Part shown: positions 25,888 to 33,126 of the stretch, piece by piece | Layout: every line of letters begins with the position of its first letter | Numbering within the stretch: the first letter of the stretch is position 1 | Assembly (NCBI GenBank): GCA_030528525.1 | Contig: JAUMYT010000017.1 | Span: forward strand, 1 to 41,407 | Source: Pasteurellaceae bacterium | GTDB taxonomy: Bacteria > Pseudomonadota > Gammaproteobacteria > Enterobacterales > Pasteurellaceae | DNA length: 41,407 nt | Reading direction: 5' to 3' | Notes under the pieces: generated by a model | What the model was told of the DNA's origin: nothing | Databases searched by the model: none | The model's input: only the letters and a program-made list of their open reading frames with translations | Position numbers and translations under genes: made by a program

Positions 25888-27780
25888 ATGATTTATCGTG
25901 AAATATATGATGTGATTGTAGTCGGGGGCGGTCACGCAGGCACTGAAGCGGCATTGGCTCCTGCTCGTATGGGGCTAAAAACCCTGCTTTTAACCCACAA
26001 TGTGGATACCCTTGGGCAGATGTCTTGTAACCCAGCGATTGGGGGGATTGGCAAAGGGCATTTGGTTAAAGAGATCGATGCAATGGGCGGTTTGATGGCA
26101 TTGGCAACCGACAAAGCAGGGATCCAATTCCGTACGCTGAACAGCAGCAAAGGCCCTGCAGTACGTGCGACTCGTGCTCAAGCCGACCGAGTGTTATACC
26201 GCCAAGCTGTGCGAATCGCATTGGAAAATCAACCGAATTTGGATATTTTTCAGCAAGAAGTGGTGGATATTTTAGTCGAAAACAACTGTGCGGTCGGTGC
26301 AGTCACTAAAATGGGGCTGACCTTTAAAGCTCGCTCAGTGATCTTAACTGCAGGAACGTTCTTGGCAGGTAAGATTCACATTGGCTTGGATAACTATGCA
26401 GGTGGGCGAGCAGGCGATCCTGCGGCAACGATGCTGGCAGATCGTTTGCGTGATCTCAATTTGCGAGTTGATCGCTTAAAAACAGGGACGCCACCGCGTT
26501 TAGATGCTCGCACCATTGATTTCTCGGTGTTGGCGGAACAGCACGGTGACGAGCAATTGCCCGTGTTTTCCTTTATGGGATCGTTAGATCTGCACCCCCG
26601 CCAAATTCCGTGTTACATCACTCACACCAACGAGCAAACCCACGATCTTATCCGCAATAGTCTAGATCGTAGCCCGATGTACACGGGGATCATCGAAGGC
26701 ATTGGCCCACGTTATTGCCCGTCGATTGAAGATAAAGTGATGCGATTTAGCGATCGCAACAGCCATCAAATTTACCTTGAGCCAGAAGGCTTAACCAGTA
26801 ACGAAGTCTATCCGAACGGGATTTCCACCAGTTTGCCATTTGATGTGCAAATGGGGATTGTTAATTCGATGAAAGGCTTAGAAAACTGCCGTATTATCAA
26901 ACCAGGTTATGCGATTGAATACGACTATTTCGATCCACGTGATTTAAAACCGACACTCGAAACCAAAGCGATTGACGGTTTGTTCTTCGCAGGGCAAATC
27001 AACGGCACCACAGGTTATGAAGAAGCGGCGGCACAAGGCTTATTGGCAGGCATTAACGCAGGCTTACAAGTTCAAGGCAAAGAAGCGTGGTTCCCAACTC
27101 GTGATCAAGCTTACACAGGCGTGTTGGTGGACGATCTCTGCACCTTAGGCACTAAAGAGCCGTATCGGGTGTTCACTTCCCGTGCGGAATATCGTTTGCT
27201 ATTGCGTGAAGACAATGCCGACATTCGCTTAACCCCAACCGCTCACCAATTGGGTTTGATTGACGACGCTCGCTGGGTGCGTTTCAATCAAAAAATGGAA
27301 AACATTGAGAAAGAGCGTGAGCGTTTAAAACAGATTTGGGTGCATCTGCAAAGCCCACATTTGGCACAGGTCAATGAATTACTCAGCAGCCCACTTGCTC
27401 GTGAAGCCAGTGGCGAAGATTTAATCCGCCGCCCTGAAGTGACTTACGATAAACTCACTCAACTTGAGCCATTTGCCCCTGCGATTGCCGACAAACAAGC
27501 CGCCGAGCAAGTGGAAATTGCGATCAAATATCAAGGCTATATTGAACATCAATACCAAGAGATCGAACGGCACAAACGCCACGAAAACACCTTGATCCCT
27601 GCGGAATTTGACTACGATAAAGTTGAAAGTCTGTCGAACGAAGTGCGGGCGAAATTGATGCAACATCGCCCTGTGTCAATCGGACAAGCCAGCCGTATTT
27701 CAGGCATCACGCCAGCGGCAATTTCGATTTTGCTAGTCAATTTGAAAAAGCAAGGAATGCTAAAACGGGGTGAGTTGTAA
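25888..27780 (+). CDS. mnmG: tRNA uridine-5-carboxymethylaminomethyl modification enzyme MnmG (GidA)
   Basis: The 630-residue FAD enzyme, with MnmE, makes the cmnm5 modification at wobble U34 of tRNAs. The FAD loop [17 protein letters not shown] begins at residue 13, then [32 protein letters not shown] and [15 protein letters not shown]. The start at 25888 gives the length of H. influenzae MnmG; the open frame back to 25708 is oriC DNA. GAAGG lies before the ATG. It is the classic neighbour of oriC and leads an operon that continues through fic, hepT, mntA and rsmG. Confidence 0.97.
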   Translation: MIYREIYDVIVVGGGHAGTEAALAPARMGLKTLLLTHNVDTLGQMSCNPAIGGIGKGHLVKEIDAMGGLMALATDKAGIQFRTLNSSKGPAVRATRAQADRVLYRQAVRIALENQPNLDIFQQEVVDILVENNCAVGAVTKMGLTFKARSVILTAGTFLAGKIHIGLDNYAGGRAGDPAATMLADRLRDLNLRVDRLKTGTPPRLDARTIDFSVLAEQHGDEQLPVFSFMGSLDLHPRQIPCYITHTNEQTHDLIRNSLDRSPMYTGIIEGIGPRYCPSIEDKVMRFSDRNSHQIYLEPEGLTSNEVYPNGISTSLPFDVQMGIVNSMKGLENCRIIKPGYAIEYDYFDPRDLKPTLETKAIDGLFFAGQINGTTGYEEAAAQGLLAGINAGLQVQGKEAWFPTRDQAYTGVLVDDLCTLGTKEPYRVFTSRAEYRLLLREDNADIRLTPTAHQLGLIDDARWVRFNQKMENIEKERERLKQIWVHLQSPHLAQVNELLSSPLAREASGEDLIRRPEVTYDKLTQLEPFAPAIADKQAAEQVEIAIKYQGYIEHQYQEIERHKRHENTLIPAEFDYDKVESLSNEVRAKLMQHRPVSIGQASRISGITPAAISILLVNLKKQGMLKRGEL

Positions 27781-27798
27781 CCCTTTGCAAGGTGAAAT

Positions 27799-28617
27799 AT
27801 GGCATTGTTTGATGAATATCTCCGCCAAGGCGAGCCGACCCAAACCGAAAAAGCGAACTTGTGGAAAACCGCCATTGGTTTGCAAGACGTTGATGGCTTA
27901 AAACCTTCAGCCTATTTAATTGATACCGCCAAAGCCAATATTGAAGGTGAGATCAATTTTGCTCAAGTTCGGCAACGGCTAGACAGTTATTATCAACAGC
28001 AAGCGGTGCGATCAGATGATCGCACCGAAGAAGCGGATAAAGTGTCCGCTCGGATTGCAGAGCTGTTAAGTGAGCAAACTTTCGGTTTTTCCGTGAGCGA
28101 ATATTTATCAATTCACCGCCGCCTATTTCAAGGCATTTATAAAGAAGCAGGGCAATTACGCACCTTTAACATCAGCAAAAAAGAGTGGGTGTTAAATGGC
28201 GAAACGGTGCTATACGGTAGTGCTGAAAGTTTAAGAGAGACCTTGGAATATGATTTTGATCGAGAGAAAAAATTCAGCTACAAGGGGTTAGATCAAGCCC
28301 AAATTGTGCAACATCTTGCCACTTTTGTGGCAGATTTGTGGCAAATTCACCCCTTTAGTGAAGGCAATACCCGTACCACGGCGATTTTCTTGATTAAATA
28401 TCTGCGAAAATTGGGCTATAAACAGGTCAATAACGCCATTTTTGAGCAACATTCGTGGTATTTCCGCAATGCGTTAGTCAGAGCCAATTTTGAAGATCTC
28501 TCTCGCAGCATTTATCGCACTGATGAATTTTTGATCGCTTTTTTAGAAAACTTGCTGTTAGCAAAAAACCACTTGCTCAAAAATCGAATGATGCACATTG
28601 ATTATTCAAGCCCCTAG
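27799..28617 (+). CDS. fic: Fic-domain protein, probable AMP-transferase
   Basis: The 272-residue Fic-family protein would transfer AMP to a target Ser/Thr/Tyr. The active-site motif is HPFSEGNTR at residues 184-192, with catalytic His184, the acidic Glu188 for Mg and Arg192; the canonical second Gly of GNGR is Thr. An N-terminal ANIEGEI segment (46-52) resembles the IEG inhibitory helix of self-restrained Fic proteins, although the usual Ser/Thr four residues earlier is Lys. It starts 18 bp after mnmG and ends 8 bp before hepT. Partner and target are unknown. It could be a toxin, a regulator or a housekeeping AMPylator. Confidence 0.88.
   Translation: MALFDEYLRQGEPTQTEKANLWKTAIGLQDVDGLKPSAYLIDTAKANIEGEINFAQVRQRLDSYYQQQAVRSDDRTEEADKVSARIAELLSEQTFGFSVSEYLSIHRRLFQGIYKEAGQLRTFNISKKEWVLNGETVLYGSAESLRETLEYDFDREKKFSYKGLDQAQIVQHLATFVADLWQIHPFSEGNTRTTAIFLIKYLRKLGYKQVNNAIFEQHSWYFRNALVRANFEDLSRSIYRTDEFLIAFLENLLLAKNHLLKNRMMHIDYSSP
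28281..28313 (+). repeat. degenerate 33-bp uptake-signal-like copy within fic
   Basis: CAAGGGGTTAGATCAAGCCC, with TTGTGCAA near the end. In frame with the Fic protein (residues about 162-172). Confidence 0.5.
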
Positions 28618-28625
28618 GAAAAACG

Positions 28626-29069
28626 ATGTCTGAACAACTTGAAATAAGCTCTCTGCAAAATGCCTTTAACTCGCTGTCTGCCACCCTTAAAGAGTTGGCA
28701 GATACAGCGTGGTTTCATCAGCAAAAACCGATTATTCAAGATACGCTGATTGCGGGGGCGATTCAAAAATTTGAATTTGTGTATGAATTGAGTTTGAAGA
28801 TGATGAAACGTCAGCTCAAATTGATGGCAATTGCAGAAGATTTGGTTGAGTCAGATAATTTTCGGGATATTTTGCGTGATGCCGCCAAATTTGGCTTAAT
28901 TCAAGATATTGATGCGTGGGTGAGTTATCGACAAATGCGAAATATTACCTCTCACACTTACGATCAAGATAAAGCGATGGCGATTTATAACCGTATCAGC
29001 GATTTTTTGGTGAGTAGCGGTTATTTATTGGCACAGCTAGATAAATGGAATTCGTCAAATGCAGATTGA
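28626..29069 (+). CDS. hepT: HepT-like HEPN toxin (HI0074 family)
   Basis: The 147-residue helical HEPN protein matches the HI0074 nucleotidyltransferase-substrate-binding family. The RNase motif R-x4-H-x-Y is present as RNITSHTY (residues 105-112), with Arg105, His110 and Tyr112. In characterised type VII systems the toxin HepT is an RNase, and its Tyr is AMPylated by MntA. The 11-bp overlap with mntA is typical of such pairs. It sits 8 bp after fic in the mnmG operon. I cannot tell whether it is an active toxin. Confidence 0.87.
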   Translation: MSEQLEISSLQNAFNSLSATLKELADTAWFHQQKPIIQDTLIAGAIQKFEFVYELSLKMMKRQLKLMAIAEDLVESDNFRDILRDAAKFGLIQDIDAWVSYRQMRNITSHTYDQDKAMAIYNRISDFLVSSGYLLAQLDKWNSSNAD

Positions 29070-29349
29070 GCCGTGGGAACTTGCCATCGTAAAACAGATT
29101 TTAAATGAGCAGATCCCAAATTTGCCTGTTTGGGCGTTTGGTTCACGTATCAAAGGCACGGCGAGACCTTATTCTGATCTCGATCTAGCAGTGATCACGG
29201 AACAACCCCTCACGTTTTTACAACAAGCGAATTTACAACAGGCGTTTTCGGATTCTGATTTGCCTTGGAAAGTGGATATTTTAGATTGGGCAAGTGCCAG
29301 CGAAGCGTTTAAAAAGATTGTGTTAGCCCAATATGTGGTCATTCAATAA
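29059..29349 (+). CDS. mntA: MntA-like minimal nucleotidyltransferase antitoxin (HI0073 family)
   Basis: The 96-residue protein is a minimal nucleotidyltransferase with the GSx10DxD signature: GSRIKGTARPYSDLDLA (residues 28-44; Gly28, Ser29, Asp40, Asp42). A third carboxylate is likely Asp in VDILD. In type VII toxin-antitoxin systems this protein AMPylates the HEPN partner and blocks its RNase activity. It overlaps hepT by 11 bp and precedes rsmG by 18 bp. The pair is the counterpart of H. influenzae HI0073/HI0074. Confidence 0.88.
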   Translation: MQIEPWELAIVKQILNEQIPNLPVWAFGSRIKGTARPYSDLDLAVITEQPLTFLQQANLQQAFSDSDLPWKVDILDWASASEAFKKIVLAQYVVIQ

Positions 29350-29358
29350 CCTAAAGGA

Positions 29359-29391
29359 TTTTACAAAATGTTAGCCAAACTCACCCCCTTG
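29359..29391 (-). repeat. 33-bp uptake-signal-like repeat over the rsmG start codon, copy 15
   Basis: Minus strand CAAGGGGGTGAGTTT to CATTTTGTAAAA. The rsmG ATG (29368) and its first eight codons lie inside it, at the junction with the inserted cassette. Confidence 0.75.
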
Positions 29392-29982
29392 TTAGCTCAA
29401 GCGGAGATTGTACTGAGCGATAGACAAAAACAGCAACTCATTGATTTTGTTGCGTTATTGGATAAATGGAACAAAGCCTATAATCTCACCTCAGTGCGTG
29501 ATCCGAATGAAATGCTGATCAAGCACATTATGGATAGCCTTGTGGTCAGCCCTTATCTGCAAGGCGAACACTTTATTGATGTCGGCACAGGGCCGGGCTT
29601 GCCAGGGATTCCGCTCGCCATTGCCAACCCCGACAAACAGTTTGTATTGCTTGATAGCCTTGGCAAGCGGATTACCTTTATCAAAAATGCGATCCGCCAA
29701 CTGGGGATCACGAACGTCACGCCCGTGCAGAGCCGCGTGGAAGCCTACCAAGATCAGCAATTTGACGGCGTGTTAAGCCGTGCGTTTGCATCGCTGAATG
29801 ATATGGCCGAATGGTGCTACCACCTGCCGAATGCAAGCGGTCAGTTCTATGCCTTAAAAGGACAATATCAGCCAGATGAACTTGCGGAAATCCGTCAGCC
29901 GATTGAATTGGTGGACGTGATTAAACTCAGCGTGCCTGAATTGGTCGGCGAACGCCATCTTGTTTTGTTAAAAAAACCATAA
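29368..29982 (+). CDS. rsmG: 16S rRNA (guanine-527 N7)-methyltransferase RsmG (GidB)
   Basis: The 204-residue SAM-dependent methyltransferase modifies G527 of 16S rRNA. The SAM-binding motif is [17 protein letters not shown] (about residues 69-85). [29 protein letters not shown] and [10 protein letters not shown] are family signatures. In many bacteria it directly follows mnmG; here three extra genes intervene. The start codon is inside a 33-bp repeat copy and the first residues (MLAKLTPL) are encoded by it. A further canonical-core signal, CAAGCGGTCAG, lies in the gene at 29834. Confidence 0.95.
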   Translation: MLAKLTPLLAQAEIVLSDRQKQQLIDFVALLDKWNKAYNLTSVRDPNEMLIKHIMDSLVVSPYLQGEHFIDVGTGPGLPGIPLAIANPDKQFVLLDSLGKRITFIKNAIRQLGITNVTPVQSRVEAYQDQQFDGVLSRAFASLNDMAEWCYHLPNASGQFYALKGQYQPDELAEIRQPIELVDVIKLSVPELVGERHLVLLKKP

Positions 29983-29996
29983 ATTAAGGATATTTT

Positions 29997-30812
29997 ATGC
30001 TACACCACTACACCCTTGAAATGCGTGAACATAGCCTGTTTGTGCCGTACTTCAACCAAATGCGACGCATTCGGGTGTTGTTGCCGAAAAACTACCGCAA
30101 CGAACCGTGGGAGCATTATCCTGTGCTGTATATGCACGATGGGCAGAACATTTTTTACAGCAAAGAATCCTATTCGGGGCATTCGTGGAAGATTATTCCG
30201 ACCATTAAAAACCATCACGAATTGCCCAAGCTGATTATTGTCGGCATTGATAACGCAGGTTCGCAACGGCTGGACGAATACGGCCCGTGGAAAACCGATG
30301 TGGGCAAAGGCTTTGTGGCACAAGCCGGCGGCAAAGGAATGGAGTACGGCAAATGGGTGGTGGACGTGGTCAAACCCTTTATCGACCAGCACTACCGCAC
30401 CAAACCTGACCGCCAAAACACGCTGCTGGCAGGTAGCTCAATGGGCGGCATTATTACCGCCTATATGGGTTCGGCGTATCCGCAGGTGTTCGGGCATTTA
30501 GGTGTGTTCTCGCTGGCATCTTGGTTTAGCGAGCCTGCCTTTATGCGGTTCGTTCATCATTTCCCGATTGATAAAGCGACCAAAGTATTTATCCAAGTGG
30601 GCACCAAAGAAGGCGATGAAGTCGATACTCACTTTATCGCCAATATCAACCAAGCCTATATCGACTGCACCTTGCACTACTACCAAGCCCTGATCCGCAC
30701 AGGACACCCACTCGACCACATTCGTTTGAAGCTAATGGCAAATGAAATCCACCACGAAAAACACTGGGCGGATCATTTTATTGAGTTTCTGTATTTTGCG
30801 TTGAAAGAGTGA
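29997..30812 (+). CDS. esterase-like alpha/beta hydrolase
   Basis: The 271-residue protein is of the esterase D / IroE-like alpha/beta hydrolase type. It has PVLYMHDGQN near residue 42, a nucleophile elbow GSSMG with Ser148, and a C-terminal EIHHEKHWADH where the catalytic His probably lies. There is no signal peptide, so it is cytoplasmic. It follows rsmG by 14 bp. A different-looking esterase and an ATP-grasp ligase lie 2.3 kb further, convergent to it. Substrate is unknown. Confidence 0.75.
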   Translation: MLHHYTLEMREHSLFVPYFNQMRRIRVLLPKNYRNEPWEHYPVLYMHDGQNIFYSKESYSGHSWKIIPTIKNHHELPKLIIVGIDNAGSQRLDEYGPWKTDVGKGFVAQAGGKGMEYGKWVVDVVKPFIDQHYRTKPDRQNTLLAGSSMGGIITAYMGSAYPQVFGHLGVFSLASWFSEPAFMRFVHHFPIDKATKVFIQVGTKEGDEVDTHFIANINQAYIDCTLHYYQALIRTGHPLDHIRLKLMANEIHHEKHWADHFIEFLYFALKE

Positions 30813-30848
30813 GTTTCTGTAAAACGCACATAACTCACAAGCGGCGGT

Positions 30849-31204
30849 TTAATCTTTCGTTATTGCTTCAATAATATCCTGAACTTCATTGACGATATAT
30901 TCTGGTACGGATTCAATTTTTTTGGCATTACGTTCAACAAAATCAATCACTCTGACTTGGTAAGCTAAAATAATGCCTTGGGTTTTGCATCCTGTTCCAC
31001 TTAATGTGACAGCAAAGAGCCATTGTTACGAGCTATTTCAGCGTTTCCTTGCGTAATTGGGGCTATCATCATTACCCCAAATTGATGAAAATCACGACTA
31101 CTGACAACCAAAGCAGGTCGGCTCTCGCCTTGGATTTCTTTACCCTTAGTGGGATTCAAGCAGACAGAAATAATATCGCCACGATTAAATTGATTTCTTC
31201 TCAT
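30849..31204 (-). pseudogene. PemK/ChpB-type toxin with a one-base frameshift
   Basis: Read from 31204, the first 63 codons are a typical PemK/MazF/ChpB endoribonuclease (RGDIISVCLNPTKGKEIQGE, RPALVVSS, MMIAPITQG) and then a premature stop follows GSLLSH. Reading resumes one frame over at 31013 with FAVTLSGTGCKTQGIILAYQ, then VRVIDFVERNAKKIE and a stop at 30849. Adding one base to the AAA run at 31014-31016 restores a 118-residue protein of normal ChpB length. Its ATG abuts the antitoxin's TAA. It is probably an inactive toxin; a sequencing error is the alternative. Confidence 0.8.
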
Positions 31205-31474
31205 TTAGACTTCTTTCCCAACTGGTTGGAGAGAGTCCCATTCCTCATCAACATTGAGTTTATCGACTGAGGTTCTGGCAATTCGTTCTGCGAGGGTTAG
31301 TCTTTTTCTTGGTTGTGGGCGGTTTGGCACAATTACCAAGGTAATTTTATTGTCAGCGACTTTTTCTAGCTCCAAAAAATCACCCATATTCAAATTCATT
31401 GCGTGGGTAAAATCTTTCGGTAACCGAATCGCAGCACTATTTCCCCATTGTTTTACTTGCAATTTCATATTCAT
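31205..31474 (-). CDS. PemI/ChpS/MazE-type antitoxin
   Basis: The 89-residue AbrB-fold antitoxin has the swapped-hairpin N-terminus KLQVKQWGNSAAIRLPKDF and a flexible C-terminal tail, RTSVDKLNVDEEWDSLQPVG, that would wrap the toxin. Its stop codon is followed directly by the toxin ATG. An operator-like repeat lies about 40 bp upstream. Since its toxin is frameshifted, it may persist for repression or cross-neutralisation, or simply be decaying. Confidence 0.85.
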   Translation of the reverse strand: MNMKLQVKQWGNSAAIRLPKDFTHAMNLNMGDFLELEKVADNKITLVIVPNRPQPRKRLTLAERIARTSVDKLNVDEEWDSLQPVGKEV

Positions 31475-31511
31475 TATTCAATCTTCCAATCATTTTTAGA
31501 GTATGGGAATG

Positions 31512-31528
31512 GTATCACAAAATGATAC
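31512..31528. promoter_or_regulatory. operator-like repeat upstream of the PemI-type antitoxin
   Basis: GTATCA-N5-TGATAC sits 38 bp upstream of the antitoxin start, where the promoter's -35 region should be. It is a likely autorepression site; the binding protein is inferred. Confidence 0.45.
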
Positions 31529-31546
31529 GGTGAGCGAAGTCATAAT

Positions 31547-31960
31547 TTATGACGGTTCAATCGTCCAATCTTGCCAATTTAACTCTGTAATACGTTGAAA
31601 TTCTTTGGTATTGTGGGTAACTAAAACGGCATCGCAACTCAATGCGTGGCAAGCAATCCAAAGATCATTACTTCCGATGGGCGTACCTTGTTTTTTCAGT
31701 AAGGCTGCCCATTTCCCATAAAATTGGCTTATCTTTTTATCAGGGTAGAGAACGGGAATCTGTTTAATCAATGCATTAATCGCCTTCAACGATTTTTCAG
31801 GGTTTTGGCTACCGTAAACGCCTTTTAACAATTCAGCATAAGTGACAAAACTCATCGCAAGTTGATCATTTGGAGATAACGTTGCTACTCGTTCTGCCAC
31901 GATTTTAGGGCGATTTTTGATTAAATAGATAATGATATTGGTATCAAGCAAATAAATCAT
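31547..31960 (-). CDS. vapC: VapC-type PIN-domain toxin
   Basis: The 137-residue PIN-domain ribonuclease has the acidic active-site set Asp6 (LLDTNI), Glu43 (YAELLKG), Asp99 (GSNDLWIACHAL) and a further carboxylate region CDAVLVTHNTKEF. VapC toxins cleave tRNA or rRNA. It overlaps the vapB gene by four bases (ATGA). The protein is full length with all catalytic residues, so this module looks intact, in contrast to the adjacent PemK. Confidence 0.92.
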   Translation of the reverse strand: MIYLLDTNIIIYLIKNRPKIVAERVATLSPNDQLAMSFVTYAELLKGVYGSQNPEKSLKAINALIKQIPVLYPDKKISQFYGKWAALLKKQGTPIGSNDLWIACHALSCDAVLVTHNTKEFQRITELNWQDWTIEPS

Positions 31961-32199
31961 AGGTTATCTCGTTCTTGTGGCGGCGAATTTTCTCTATCAG
32001 ATAATGCATCAATAAAATCGTCATCAAATCCATCAAATAACGCCAGAAAAGCATCTGCTTTTGAATTTGGCTGAATGGGGCGTAGCACAATATCCCCATT
32101 TTCTTGCTTGAAAATTTCCACTGTATCCACATTAAACCGAAAATCCAACGGAATTCGCACAGCTTGGCTGTTACCACTTTGAAAGACTTTCGTTCGCAT
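31957..32199 (-). CDS. vapB: VapB-type antitoxin
   Basis: The 80-residue AbrB/SpoVT-fold antitoxin starts MRTKVFQSGNSQAVRIPLDF, typical of VapB. A C-terminal tail rich in acidic residues (DGFDDDFIDALSDRE) would bind VapC. The ATG at 32199 follows GGAGAG. The open frame extends to 32400 but that part is promoter DNA and repeat. A promoter with a palindromic -10 region lies 34-62 bp upstream. Confidence 0.9.
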   Translation of the reverse strand: MRTKVFQSGNSQAVRIPLDFRFNVDTVEIFKQENGDIVLRPIQPNSKADAFLALFDGFDDDFIDALSDRENSPPQERDNL

Positions 32200-32232
32200 C
32201 TTTTTCTCTCCTTTGTCGTGATTCACGTAAAA

Positions 32233-32261
32233 AGTATATACTATGAAATAAATGGTGTCAG
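32233..32261 (-). promoter_or_regulatory. vapBC promoter with palindrome
   Basis: On the minus strand -35 CTGACA (32261-32256), a 17-bp spacer and -10 TATACT (32238-32233). The -10 overlaps the perfect palindrome AGTATATACT (32233-32242), a plausible VapB(C) operator. Confidence 0.6.
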
Positions 32262-32284
32262 TACAGTCACTGAGTTTTATTTTA

Positions 32285-32317
32285 CAAGGGGGCAGATCTT
32301 GAAAGAAAAGTGAAAAA
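32285..32317 (+). repeat. 33-bp uptake-signal-like repeat, copy 16
   Basis: CAAGGGGGCAGATCTTG, with an A-rich rather than TTGCAAAA end. Confidence 0.6.
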
Positions 32318-32341
32318 TAAGTCGGATGGCTGTTTGTATTA

Positions 32342-32374
32342 CAACGGGTCATTTTTCTCAAAAAATCTGCAACT
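32342..32374 (+). repeat. degenerate 33-bp uptake-signal-like copy
   Basis: CAACGGGTCATTTTTCTC then AAATCTGCAACT, with exact 33-bp spacing. Confidence 0.5.
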
Positions 32375-32428
32375 TTCTGTTTTCTAAGGATTTCTAACAT
32401 GTAATGTTAGTGAGTTCCGATGGAAATT

Positions 32429-32689
32429 TTATTTTTGGATAAAATTCTCAATAGAATAATCGGTTTTGAGTAGATCAACTAAATTTACTTGTAAAGCATC
32501 AGCAATTTTTCCCATTGCATCTATGGAAATGGCTCTTTTTCCACGTTCTACATCACTAATATAAGCACGACTTAAATTAGCATCAAAAGATAGAGCTTCC
32601 TGAGAAATATCTTTCAAACGTCTGATTTTTCTCAGATTGTTTGCAAAAGTAAATCGAATTGGATGGGCTATAATTTCTTCATTCTTCAT
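32429..32689 (-). CDS. small XRE-family transcriptional regulator
   Basis: The 86-residue protein is almost entirely a helix-turn-helix domain: RFTFANNLRKIRRLKDISQE, then ALSFDANLSRAYISDVERGK and a C-terminal IADALQVNLVDLL helix. It is divergent from a 59-residue membrane-protein gene. A 12-bp sequence, AATCAACTAAAG, occurs inverted on both sides of the intervening space and is its likely operator. It could be the antitoxin or repressor of that small gene. It resembles phage-type C regulators of restriction systems in size, but no restriction gene is near. Confidence 0.8.
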   Translation of the reverse strand: MKNEEIIAHPIRFTFANNLRKIRRLKDISQEALSFDANLSRAYISDVERGKRAISIDAMGKIADALQVNLVDLLKTDYSIENFIQK

Positions 32690-32722
32690 ATCCCAAGTAT
32701 GTTTTTAAATCATATTCAAAAC

Positions 32723-32803
32723 AATCAACTAAAGAATTATTATTGTGTTTCATAGTTTACAAATGATTTTTTTAGTTCTAAAATATATCAACTTTAGTTG
32801 ATT
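32723..32803. promoter_or_regulatory. inverted 12-bp operator pair between XRE gene and small membrane-protein gene
   Basis: AATCAACTAAAG is at 32723-32734 and its exact reverse complement at 32792-32803. The second overlaps ATCAACT-TT-AGTTGAT (32787-32802). The first is 34 bp from the XRE start and the second 16 bp from the divergent start codon. Confidence 0.65.
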
Positions 32804-32818
32804 ATTTTGAGGTTTGTT

Positions 32819-32998
32819 ATGAAAGAATTATTTGGTGGTGGTTTTGGAATTGCCATTAGTGCTGGAACTGTTTTGTTACCTATCTATGCGGCGGTTAAAG
32901 ATATCCAAGCAGATAAAATTTTCTGGGGAATAGTGGATATTGTTACGGTAGTCCCTGGTGTGATTCGTGGGTTGATGTACTTATTTGGTGGATTGTAG
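32819..32998 (+). CDS. 59-residue hydrophobic protein
   Basis: The small protein MKELFGGG... has two hydrophobic segments, GIAISAGTVLLPIYAAV (about 10-26) and FWGIVDIVTVVPGVIRGLMY (about 35-54), with a charged KDIQADK loop between. The second segment, with PGVIRGL, faintly recalls the PGIIHAL end of Pmp3/YqaE proteolipids, but I do not recognise it firmly. ATG at 32819 has TTGAGG upstream. It is divergent from the XRE regulator with a shared operator pair. A membrane-acting toxin or holin-like function is possible; none is shown. Confidence 0.6.
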   Translation: MKELFGGGFGIAISAGTVLLPIYAAVKDIQADKIFWGIVDIVTVVPGVIRGLMYLFGGL

Positions 32999-33086
32999 AA
33001 AACCTTCAAAAGGTTTCAAAGCGGTTTATTAGCTTGGGCGTTCCCATTTGCAACGGGGGCTGTTTTTCGGTTACATTTTGTAAAAA

Positions 33087-33112
33087 ACAAAGACGCCAAA
33101 TGGCGTCTTTGT
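33087..33112 (-). terminator. terminator of the ATP-grasp/esterase operon
   Basis: A perfect 12-bp stem, ACAAAGACGCCA / TGGCGTCTTTGT, with a 2-base loop runs into TTTTTT on the minus strand. It ends 14 bp before the esterase stop codon. It may also stop transcription from the small membrane-protein gene. Confidence 0.85.
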
Positions 33113-33126
33113 TCTATTCAGTCGAG

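Noticed and set aside
28000-28032. CAAGCGGTG core in fic
   Set aside because: No AT-rich or TTGCAAAA end at the 33-bp spacing; probably chance. The cores at about 13647 and 12784 are likewise weak.
33051-33085. Possible further uptake-signal copy, CAACGGGGGC to ATTTTGTAAAA
   Set aside because: The spacing is 35 rather than 33 bp and the middle does not match; left out of the count.
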